Source: Saprospiraceae bacterium (lineage in GTDB: Bacteria > Bacteroidota > Bacteroidia > Chitinophagales > Saprospiraceae). Taken from it: a DNA stretch of 10,174 nucleotides. The stretch lies in NCBI GenBank assembly GCA_025455635.1, contig JALOMF010000228.1, forward strand, positions 1-10,174, read 5' to 3'. Every line of letters starts with the position of its first letter. The first letter of the stretch is position 1. Made by a program: the position numbers and the translations under genes. Positions 1-5,304 of this stretch are shown piece by piece. The notes beneath the pieces were generated by a model, which saw nothing but the letters and a program-made list of their open reading frames with translations, was not told the origin of the DNA and ran no database searches.

Positions 1-261
1 AATCGCGTGAGTTCCATGTAGTGCACCGTACATAACTTGACCGCCGTACTAACACGCTGGAAATTAAAGCCATTACAAAAACGTCCAATATCTGTGAAAA
101 CAACTGCAGTTCCATTTCATGGCGGCTCACGTTTGTCAAGCAAGCGAAATAACTTGTTGCTTGGCTAGCTCGATGATTTGTGAAAATGGCCAGGCAACTT
201 CCGCGAAGACTAACTTAATTGGTTCGTAGTTCCCCATATCTGATAGCAGTTGAATGTTCAG
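1..261. other. Unassigned stretch beyond the truncated protease end
   Basis: No convincing gene is visible. On the minus strand, the frame of the adjacent M43 gene continues after its stop for about 42 codons (261 to about 136) before the next stop. That stretch contains the readable segment DMGNYEPIKLVFAEVAWPF, which does not look like PKD sequence and which I do not recognise. A second short minus-strand frame starts with ATG at 73-71 and runs off the left edge. These could be remnants of another gene that fused to the broken end of the protease gene, or chance open frames. Composition is AT-rich like the protease gene and unlike the right half of the window. Confidence 0.4.
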
Positions 262-1467
262 TCAAACTTTCGAGCTAATTATTAAATTGACACAATGGCC
301 ATCAATCAACCATGTATAATTTGTGACATTTCCATTGAGATTGCTCCCAATCCCATCCAAATTAATTTCTTGGTCATTATTGAAATAGTTATAAGTAAAT
401 GTTGCATGCATATCTGGAACACAACATGCCCCCATGTTGCTCATCAAGCTACTCCTAGCCCCTTCGATTGCGTCCCTCATCCTGTCCCGCTGCCCCACTG
501 TGAAATATTGGTAGCAATCCCCATAGTCCATGATGTTACCATTAGGGTCATTTTCATCCATAGTAAATGGGCCGCTATCTAAATCGGTTTGGCATTGATT
601 AGTCGTTTCGCACAAGAATAGCGTGCCATCTGGTCTGGTATCACATACGCAATCGTTATCTGTCAAGCAATCGTTGTTGGTGCAATCGGCGAAATTGTCA
701 AACGGCCCAAACGTGTGCTTTAGGTTTAAATAATGGCCAACCTCGTGAGCCATACCAAAGCCGTTTAGGCTGGAAGCCTCTATTACGATGCCGTCATACC
801 AACTCCCATGGGCTGTAGCAAGTGTAGAATAACCAACAAGAGAACATTCGTTTGGTGCATTTTGACAAATATTACCTACCACCCACACATTCATAAAATC
901 AGTTCTGGGGTATTGGTTGGCTGTGCCAAAAGCTGTTTTGATGCTTTGAGCTTGAAAAGCAGGATTGTCCTCAGTAGCTCTATCCAAATCGTTAAAATTA
1001 CTACTTGAGTTTCTAGTTATATCGGCCAAACAAAATGCTATGTCAATTGGACCAGCATTACTACCTACAGGGTCAATCGCCGTTCCTTGGAACACACCAT
1101 TCAAAAACTGCATGGCATCTGCTAACTGTTGGTCGCTTAAGTTAGAACCAGTACCTGTGGTCTCGCCTGGTGCATGAACAATGTGAATAGCTACTGGTAT
1201 CGTCAACAAACCAGTATTCATTGACTTTAACTGGCCATTTTTGGACTTTTCCAAGTAAGCATTTTCAAGCTCCTTTTTCCTTACTGAATAGGTTTTGTCT
1301 GATGTGATAATATCACTCTCGTAGGAAAACGTATTACATGTTGGCTGCTGGGCAAAAGCAGTCCGCATGTCAATCACTAGCATTGCAAGTACCCACATGA
1401 ATACTCTAAACCCTAGTTGCCAACATAAATTGGATTTACCAAAACAAATAACAAGTCTCTTTTTCAT
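262..1467 (-). CDS. Secreted M43-family (pappalysin-like) zinc metalloprotease, C-terminally truncated
   Basis: The 401-residue protein is a secreted metzincin-type peptidase of family M43, which hydrolyses extracellular proteins. Residues 1-39 form a long signal peptide with hydrophobic core FMWVLAMLVI and a likely cut at AFA|Q. The catalytic motif HEVGHYLNLKH lies at residues 241-251 (three zinc-binding His, general-base Glu242), and the Met-turn is NIMDY at 311-315. A Cys-rich insert (262-292) follows the zinc site, as is usual in M43 proteins. ATG at 1467 is preferred to an in-frame TTG six bases upstream. After the catalytic domain, residues about 354-390 look like the start of a PKD-like domain, with the expected W in NYTWLIDG. 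The sequence then turns into an unrelated 11-residue tail and stops. M43 proteins of this phylum usually continue with PKD domains and a type IX sorting domain, both missing here. The catalytic domain is complete, so activity is possible, but anchoring or T9SS export would be lost. The gene is more AT-rich than those from 4152 onward. Confidence 0.85.
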   Translation of the reverse strand: MKKRLVICFGKSNLCWQLGFRVFMWVLAMLVIDMRTAFAQQPTCNTFSYESDIITSDKTYSVRKKELENAYLEKSKNGQLKSMNTGLLTIPVAIHIVHAPGETTGTGSNLSDQQLADAMQFLNGVFQGTAIDPVGSNAGPIDIAFCLADITRNSSSNFNDLDRATEDNPAFQAQSIKTAFGTANQYPRTDFMNVWVVGNICQNAPNECSLVGYSTLATAHGSWYDGIVIEASSLNGFGMAHEVGHYLNLKHTFGPFDNFADCTNNDCLTDNDCVCDTRPDGTLFLCETTNQCQTDLDSGPFTMDENDPNGNIMDYGDCYQYFTVGQRDRMRDAIEGARSSLMSNMGACCVPDMHATFTYNYFNNDQEINLDGIGSNLNGNVTNYTWLIDGHCVNLIISSKV

Positions 1468-1608
1468 AATCAAAAAATTTTAGGTTTATATCCTCCCACG
1501 ACCCTCCCACCCCACCGAGGCGTAAGTCCCGTGCAGAAAATCCAAGAAAAACAGCAATACACAACCACAGCCTGCAAGCGCAGCACCCGGGCAGCACGGG
1601 CATGGCAA

Positions 1609-1675
1609 GCCCCTAGCGGGCTAGGCCAATGCCTGCGACCACGTACAATGCAGCAGCTAGAACCCCCTAGCGGGG
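1609..1675. repeat. Two related GC-rich mini-hairpins (CCCCTAGCGGG core)
   Basis: The core CCCCTAGCGGG occurs twice about 54 bp apart. The copy at 1609-1621 pairs GCCC with GGGC around loop CTAGC. The copy at 1664-1675 pairs CCCC with GGGG around loop TAGC. Neither is followed by a T-run, so they do not look like intrinsic terminators. They may be degenerate extragenic palindromes, but their role is unknown. Confidence 0.5.
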
Positions 1676-1831
1676 CGCAGCCACGGTTTTAGTAGTTACT
1701 TTCATACAGGTGGGTAAGCACGCTTGTCGGCGGTGACAAGCAATGGGAACCGGAAACTGGGTTGTTGGCTTTTGGCCAATGGCTCATGGAGCTGTCCCAA
1801 TTTTTCAATTTCCATCAATCAGGCAAGTAGT

Positions 1832-1927
1832 TCACTGCGGGTTCGGGTAGTTGTCCGCCATGCCCTGTTTCGGGCTAAATCACTGCGGGTTCGGGTAGTT
1901 GTCCGCCATGCCCTGTTTCGGGCTAAA
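1832..1927. repeat. Perfect tandem duplication of a 48-bp hairpin-forming unit
   Basis: Units 1832-1879 and 1880-1927 are identical over 48 bases. Each unit can form two hairpins: one from CGGGTAGTTGTCCG (imperfect stem) and one from GCCCTGTTTCGGGC (stem GCCC/GGGC). The unit length is a multiple of three, so a frame stays open through both copies. The predicted peptide is repetitive and basic and has no start context, so I treat this as a non-coding palindromic repeat. It resembles a REP-type element in size and structure. That family assignment is inference. Confidence 0.85.
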
Positions 1928-2151
1928 TATTGTGCATCATCTTTTAAAAAAAGCTCTTCATTCAACAAGTCTTAGGTAAATTTATGCGGCTGGGTGGAAT
2001 TGTCCATATTTTTCAAGAAAAATGTTTTACATTTTTTTATCAAGTATGCAATCAAAACACATAACCCCCGTAACTGCACGATAAGCCGCTCGGACGTTGT
2101 TCAAGCAGTGTTGCAAACAACCTTTGCTCAAGCTTTAAAAATATTGGAAAC

Positions 2152-2684
2152 ATGCCTTTACTTGACACCATTCAGCAACACGTTACGTCTGAAGTCGTCA
2201 CAACCGTTGACAAGGCCATCACCGTTTTGGAAAACGCTCTCAAGGAACTTGTGCGCAACCTATCGCCAGAGGAGCGCCAGCGCTAAGGCAGCATCAATGA
2301 GCGCAACAAGCTCTTGGTGAACAAGGTCTTGGTGAACAAGGTCTTGGTGAACAAGGTCTTGGAATTTCGGAACACCCAGTCCGATTTCGGCAGCCCCGAT
2401 GTGTGGTGGGACGAGTTCGAGGCCGACTACGCCGACCGCTCCTTCCTCGAAACACGCATGAACCGCATCCTAAGCCTCGTGGAGCGCATGGGCAGCGCAA
2501 AAACCCAATTTACCTAACCTCCCTCCTTGACTACGCCTACACGCAGTGCTAGGCCGATACCGAGGCGGGCGGCTGTCAAATCAAGTGCGAAGAACTGCGG
2601 CAGTTCTTCCCGAACACGGGCAGCAATGGCAATTCCGAGCCGCCAGCTTCGCCGGATGCGCTTGGGGTTCCGCCGACGGAATAA
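2152..2684 (+). pseudogene. Decayed hypothetical gene with an expanded LVNKV repeat
   Basis: I do not recognise this family. ATG at 2152 opens a 44-codon frame (MPLLDTIQQHVTSEVV..., ending NLSPEERQR) that stops with TAA at 2284-2286. The same frame continues at once with a coherent hydrophilic sequence (GSINERNKLL, later DVWWDEFEADYADRSFLETR) until TAA at 2515-2517. Near 2505 the coherent reading moves to another frame (PIYLTSLLDYAYTQC). That frame meets TAG at 2551-2553 and carries on as ADTEAGG...CEELRQFFPNTG to TAA at 2682-2684. Two stops plus one frameshift in about 177 codons indicate a decayed gene of one small soluble, probably helical protein. Both internal stops could come from CAA or CAG by a single C-to-T change. 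An in-frame 15-bp repeat inside it is listed separately. The intrinsic terminator directly downstream supports a formerly transcribed unit. Confidence 0.65.
2314..2358 (+). repeat. Three perfect 15-bp units encoding LVNKV
   Basis: The unit TTGGTGAACAAGGTC occurs three times without a mismatch at 2314-2328, 2329-2343 and 2344-2358, followed by a partial TTGG. It lies in the frame of the decayed gene and encodes LVNKV three times in a row. Because the copies are identical, this is a recent expansion, probably by replication slippage from a single ancestral LVNKV. Confidence 0.9.
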
Positions 2685-2717
2685 TGCGCTGGCCATGCCT
2701 TAGCGCTCAAAATACAG

Positions 2718-2760
2718 CGGGGCTTCTTGGGTATCGCGCCTAAGAAGCCCCGTTTTTTTT
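2718..2760 (+). terminator. Strong rho-independent terminator
   Basis: A 14-bp stem (2718-2731 paired with 2739-2752, with one G-T pair) encloses the loop TATCGCG and is followed by eight T at 2753-2760. The outer stem CGGGGCTTCTT/AAGAAGCCCCG is perfect. It begins 33 bases after the last stop of the decayed gene at 2152-2684 and would end that transcript on the plus strand. Confidence 0.93.
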
Positions 2761-2989
2761 GTAAAAAAATCACAAGGTTTTGAAAATCAGCGCTTTAATT
2801 CAGCGTCAAGCCAGTCAAGCCCGTAAAAATACCAGTCCAATAACCTAAAACTTTGGTAAAACGACCTAAAATTTGGGGTTAATGGACGTAAAATTTAAGC
2901 AAATAGACCTAAAAATTTAAGTTCCCCAACCCCAATTTTTACCCCCAAACCCCAATCCTTAGGTTCTCTCACCCGCTCACTCTCTCATC
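2761..2989. other. AT-rich intergenic stretch with four degenerate short repeats
   Basis: No gene is visible. Four related segments built around CCTAAAATTT recur every 20-22 bases, starting at about 2841, 2863, 2884 and 2905. The third reads CGTAAAATTT and the first CCTAAAACTT. After them, a C-rich stretch (2925-2990) contains repeated CGCTCAC/CTCAC words, and similar words stand just downstream of the intact rsgA gene at about 4125-4150. Confidence 0.55.
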
Positions 2990-3192
2990 CGCTCACACCC
3001 TCACATCTCATGTATCTCCCAAGCATTCTTGTTCTCCACATCGCCCAAAATGGAGAGGTAGTTCATGTAGCGCAGCGGGCTGATTTCGCCGGACTCCACG
3101 GCGGCCTTCACGGCGCTTTTGGGTTCGTTCTTGTGCAGGCATTGCCCACCGAAGCGGCATTCCGCCAATTTTTCGAAGATTTTCCTGAAATT
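2990..3192 (-). pseudogene. Displaced 3' fragment of rsgA (second copy)
   Basis: These 203 bases match 4141-4343, the 3' end of the intact rsgA gene plus 11 bases beyond its stop, with about 10 mismatches (roughly 95% identity). The orientation is the same and the offset is 1151. The fragment keeps the rsgA frame from NFRKIFEKLAECRFGGQC to the TGA stop at 3001-3003 but has no start or GTPase domain, so it cannot make RsgA. Compared with the intact gene it has E-to-K, S-to-L, C-to-S, D-to-G and Q-to-K changes. The C-to-S change removes the last Cys of the zinc-binding CxxxxxCxHxxxxxC motif, which fits relaxed selection. Homology stops abruptly at 3192, just before a perfect palindrome GCCCTAGGGC at 3195-3204. 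The Uma2 gene lies between the two copies. Confidence 0.93.
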
Positions 3193-3293
3193 TCGCCCTA
3201 GGGCTAGTACGCTTCATTTTCGGACATAGCATCATCGCTGCCAAGAAGAAGAAATACATCTAAGCCATCAGTTTTATTTCGGTCGAAAAACAT

Positions 3294-3301
3294 TATTTTT
3301 G
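3294..3301 (+). promoter_or_regulatory. Putative Bacteroidota -7 box for the Uma2 gene
   Basis: TATTTTTG matches the TAnnTTTG box of the Bacteroidota housekeeping sigma factor. A T-rich stretch at 3272-3275, 18 bases upstream, could serve as a weak -33 element. The box lies 11 bases before an ATG at 3313 (second ATG at 3319), so the leader would be very short. This supports that ATG as the original start of the gene before the 61-bp duplication. Confidence 0.45.
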
Positions 3302-3321
3302 TTCAAAATTGAATGTCCATG

Positions 3322-3445
3322 TTCGAGACCACATTCGCACAGCCAGCCCAGCCGCCGCTACAATTGAAGAAAAAAGAGCGGTTTCGAGACCACATTCGCA
3401 CAGCCAGCCCAGCCGCCGCTACAATTGAAGAAAAAAGAGCGGTTT
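3322..3445 (+). repeat. 61-bp tandem duplication across the 5' end of the Uma2 gene
   Basis: Positions 3322-3384 and 3383-3445 are identical with a period of 61 bases, so there are two perfect copies. Because 61 is not a multiple of three, the extra copy shifts the reading frame. If one copy is removed, ATG at 3313 reads MSMFETTFAQPAQPP and then joins LKKKERFVTLREY of the Uma2 protein without a stop. As the sequence stands, translation from that ATG leaves the Uma2 frame at the second copy and stops after about 60 codons. Confidence 0.95.
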
Positions 3446-4018
3446 GTGACCCTCCGGGAATATGTCCTTTGGGAGGCTAAACGTGATGAAAAATATGAGT
3501 ATCACAATGGTAAAATTGTCAAAATGGCATACGCAAGAGGCCCGCACAATGAAATCACGGTTAACGTTACAGCCGCATTAAAGGCCGCCATTCGGATGCT
3601 CACAAAGAAATACCGGGTCTTTAGCGGCGACCAAAAAATCTACCTGCCGGAAGTCAATCATGGCGTTTACCCCGATGCCGTCGCAGTGTGCGAAGCGCCT
3701 GAATATTGGGACGACGATACGCTGTTGTTAGTCAATCCTTTGCTTATAGTGGAAGTCTTGTCAAAAAGCACCCAGAAATACGACCGGGAAGGCAAGTTTG
3801 ACTTATACAAGACCCGCCCTTCCTTCGAGGAATACGTCCTCGTCCGCCAAGACACCTGTGAAGTGGAGACCCGCTACCGGGAGGAGCCGGGATTGTGGCG
3901 GGAAACTGTTATTACCGACCCCAACGGCTCAGTCTTTCTCAAATCGCTCGGCTGTTCCGTCTCCGTTGCGGATATTTACGAGAACATTGATTTTCCAATA
4001 CCGCCTACCAAGAAATAG
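3425..4018 (+). CDS. Uma2-family (DUF820) PD-(D/E)XK nuclease-like protein, 5' end disrupted
   Basis: The readable frame of 197 residues starts at TTG 3425 and covers nearly the whole Uma2 fold, a restriction-endonuclease-like (PD-(D/E)XK) domain common in cyanobacteria and Bacteroidota. Its cellular role is poorly known. Family marks are TLREYVLWEAKRDEKYEYHNGKI at the N-terminus (residues 9-31), VYPDAVAVC with the likely metal-binding Asp84, LLIVEVLSKST with Glu110, then KYDREGKFDLY (118-128) and PSFEEYVLV (132-140). The TTG start has no evident ribosome site. It is only the first start possible after the 61-bp duplication, which cut the gene off from its likely original ATG at 3313. The protein may be made poorly or not at all, although the rest of the frame is intact, so the disruption is recent. 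The gene stands alone between the two rsgA 3' ends, and no toxin-antitoxin partner or integrase accompanies it. Confidence 0.78.
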   Translation: MKKKERFVTLREYVLWEAKRDEKYEYHNGKIVKMAYARGPHNEITVNVTAALKAAIRMLTKKYRVFSGDQKIYLPEVNHGVYPDAVAVCEAPEYWDDDTLLLVNPLLIVEVLSKSTQKYDREGKFDLYKTRPSFEEYVLVRQDTCEVETRYREEPGLWRETVITDPNGSVFLKSLGCSVSVADIYENIDFPIPPTKK

Positions 4019-4068
4019 CACCTACAAAGTTTCAGAATTGGGAAGTACAAGATAGCACAGGTAGAATT

Positions 4069-4118
4069 AACTGGTAGCATTACCAGTTCAACCAGTTCAA
4101 CCAGTTCAACCAGTTCAA
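4069..4118. repeat. 8-bp stem-loop overlapping four 9-bp tandem repeats
   Basis: AACTGGTA (4069-4076) and TACCAGTT (4081-4088) form a perfect 8-bp stem around loop GCAT. The right arm is also the start of four perfect 9-bp units CCAGTTCAA at 4083-4091, 4092-4100, 4101-4109 and 4110-4118. The element lies between the convergent 3' ends of the Uma2 gene (stop at 4018) and rsgA (stop at 4152). It has no T-run, so it is not a typical terminator, though the hairpin could protect transcript ends. Confidence 0.85.
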
Positions 4119-4151
4119 TCATGGCCGCTCACCGCTCACGCGCTCACACCC

Positions 4152-5096
4152 TCACATCTCATGTATCTCCCAAGCATTCTGGTTCTCTACATCGTCCAAA
4201 ATGGAGAGGTAGTTCATGTAGCGCAGTGGGCTGATTTCGCCGGACTCCACGGCAGCCTTCACGGCGCATTTGGGTTCATTCTTGTGCAGGCATTGCCCAC
4301 CGAAGCGGCATTCCGCCGATTTTTCAAAGATTTCCCTGAAATTATGCGCCACGTCGAGCGGCGATAGGTTGTTGAAGGCCAGCATCTTGATGCCCGGCGT
4401 GTCAATGATGGAACCGCCAAAACTGAGCGGGAACATCTCGGCGAAAGTGGTCGTGTGCTGGCCCTTGCCGGAGTGGTCGGAGATGTCGCCTGTGCGGAGG
4501 TCGAGCGTGGGTTCCACGGCGTTCACGAGGGTGCTTTTGCCCACGCCTGACTGGCCGCTGACGAGGGTGATTTTGTCCTTCAAAAAATCGTGCAAGGCAT
4601 CCACGCCATCGCCCGTCTCGGCGGAAACGAGCATGACCGTGTAGCCGATGCCCTCGTACAAATCCTTGAGAATCAGGAAAGTATCCAAGTCGTAGTCGCC
4701 GTAGCGGTCGGCCTTGTTGAACACGATGCAGGTGGGGATATTGTACGGCTCGGTCATGAGCAGGAAGCGGTCAATAAAGCCTTGTTTCAGGTTCGGCTCC
4801 ACGATGGTGGTGATGAGCAGTGCTTGGTCCACGTTGGCGGCCAGCAGGTGCATGTCCCGCTTGCGCCGTGGCGACTGCCGGATGACGCAGTTGCGGCGGG
4901 GCAGCACCTCCCGGATGAGGCCCCGGCCCTCTTCGTCCGGCCCTACCATCACCTCGTCGCCCACGGCCACGGGGTTGGTGGTCTTCATGTCTTCGAGGCG
5001 CAGCTTGCCCACGATGCGGCATTCCTGCAAGCTCCCATCCTCGAACCGGACCTGGTACCAGCTCCCGGTGGATTTTACGATTGTTCCTTTATTCAT
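4152..5096 (-). CDS. rsgA: Ribosome small subunit-dependent GTPase RsgA (YjeQ/EngC)
   Basis: RsgA is a circularly permuted GTPase that binds the 30S subunit late in assembly, where it checks the decoding centre and releases maturation factors. At 314 residues the protein has normal length. An N-terminal OB fold (about 1-65) precedes the permuted GTPase motifs: G4 FNKAD at 126-130, G5-like SAETGDG at 158-164, the P-loop GQSGVGKST at 181-189, the RsgA-typical GDIS/GKGQHTTT segment at 203-217 (G2), and G3 DTPG at 232-235. The C-terminal zinc domain has Cys263, Cys269, His271 and Cys277 (C-x5-C-x-H-x5-C; the first gap is one longer than in E. coli). ATG at 5096 leads straight into the OB fold. 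The gene diverges from the trypsin-like gene at 5305. A TAACTTTG box at 5220-5213 on its strand would put the heptamer repeat array into the 5' leader. The last ~190 bases of the gene also exist as a displaced copy at 3001-3192. Confidence 0.97.
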   Translation of the reverse strand: MNKGTIVKSTGSWYQVRFEDGSLQECRIVGKLRLEDMKTTNPVAVGDEVMVGPDEEGRGLIREVLPRRNCVIRQSPRRKRDMHLLAANVDQALLITTIVEPNLKQGFIDRFLLMTEPYNIPTCIVFNKADRYGDYDLDTFLILKDLYEGIGYTVMLVSAETGDGVDALHDFLKDKITLVSGQSGVGKSTLVNAVEPTLDLRTGDISDHSGKGQHTTTFAEMFPLSFGGSIIDTPGIKMLAFNNLSPLDVAHNFREIFEKSAECRFGGQCLHKNEPKCAVKAAVESGEISPLRYMNYLSILDDVENQNAWEIHEM

Positions 5097-5103
5097 TGTA
5101 AAT

Positions 5104-5203
5104 GTGGACGGCCAACGGTGGACGGTTTACGGCTTACGGTGGACGGCCAACGGGGGACGGGGGGCGACCGTCCACCGTTGGCCGTAAGCCGTTGGCCGTT
5201 TTC
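5104..5203. repeat. Heptamer minisatellite (GNNNACG) arranged as an inverted repeat
   Basis: From 5104 to 5166 the sequence divides into nine consecutive 7-base units of the form GNNNACG. They include GTGGACG, GCCAACG, GTTTACG and GCTTACG; the ninth, GGGGGCG, is degenerate. From 5169 to 5203 the same units continue as reverse complements (CGTNNNC): CGTCCAC, CGTTGGC, CGTAAGC, CGTTGGC and CGTTTTC. As a result 5108-5126 and 5167-5185 are a perfect 19-nt inverted repeat, and 5129-5139 pairs with 5182-5192 as a second, competing arm. The array fills the spacer between divergent rsgA and the trypsin-like gene. Transcribed toward rsgA it would form a strong hairpin in the leader. Confidence 0.9.
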
Positions 5204-5212
5204 CGCCAAGGG

Positions 5213-5220
5213 CAAAGTTA
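5213..5220 (-). promoter_or_regulatory. Putative -7 box for rsgA
   Basis: On the minus strand this reads TAACTTTG, a full match to the Bacteroidota TAnnTTTG box. No good TTTG-type -33 element is visible about 20 bases upstream. If used, transcription would start near 5206 and the roughly 110-base leader of rsgA would contain the whole heptamer array. Confidence 0.4.
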
Positions 5221-5270
5221 ACTTGGTTTTGGGAAGGGAAGTTCCGGCGGTGCTTTAAAAACCTTTGCAC

Positions 5271-5278
5271 TACATTTG
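5271..5278 (+). promoter_or_regulatory. Putative -7 box for the trypsin-like gene
   Basis: TACATTTG is a full match to the TAnnTTTG box and lies 26 bases before the ATG at 5305, a normal distance for this phylum. A clear TTTG -33 element is missing at the expected spacing. The promoter would serve the trypsin-like gene and probably the acetyltransferase behind it. Confidence 0.5.
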
Positions 5279-5304
5279 CCCTGCCGCTTGGCATCGCCTT
5301 TTTT

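Larger units (their letters stand above)
1474..2151. other. Intergenic region with GC-rich hairpins and a 48-bp tandem repeat
   Basis: No supportable gene is visible in these 678 bases. The open frames here are short, repeat-derived and low in quality. The left part (about 1500-1680) is GC-rich and has two similar mini-hairpins built on CCCCTAGCGGG (listed separately). The middle part (1832-1927) has a perfect 48-bp tandem duplication. The right part (about 1930-2150) is AT-rich and would hold the promoter of the decayed frame at 2152. A near-match to the Bacteroidota -7 box, AACCTTTG, lies at 2119-2126, but there is no clear -33 partner. Confidence 0.6.

Noticed and set aside
1832..1927. Possible CRISPR array
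   Set aside because: Only two copies exist and they are directly adjacent, with no spacer between them. No cas genes are nearby.
1724..1975. Plus-strand frame with a repeated RVRVVVRHALFRAK peptide
   Set aside because: The peptide repeat only mirrors the 48-bp DNA repeat. The surrounding sequence is not protein-like, and the unit has palindromes typical of non-coding elements.
3010..3201. Plus-strand frame beginning MYLPSILVL, with a sister at 4161-4367
   Set aside because: Two similar predicted proteins first looked like a gene pair, but both are the antisense of the duplicated rsgA 3' end.
4590..5258. Long plus-strand open frame (222 codons) opposite rsgA
   Set aside because: It is antisense to the clear RsgA GTPase motifs and runs into the heptamer repeats. 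Its composition is what the complement of a GC-rich gene gives, and it has no recognisable domain.
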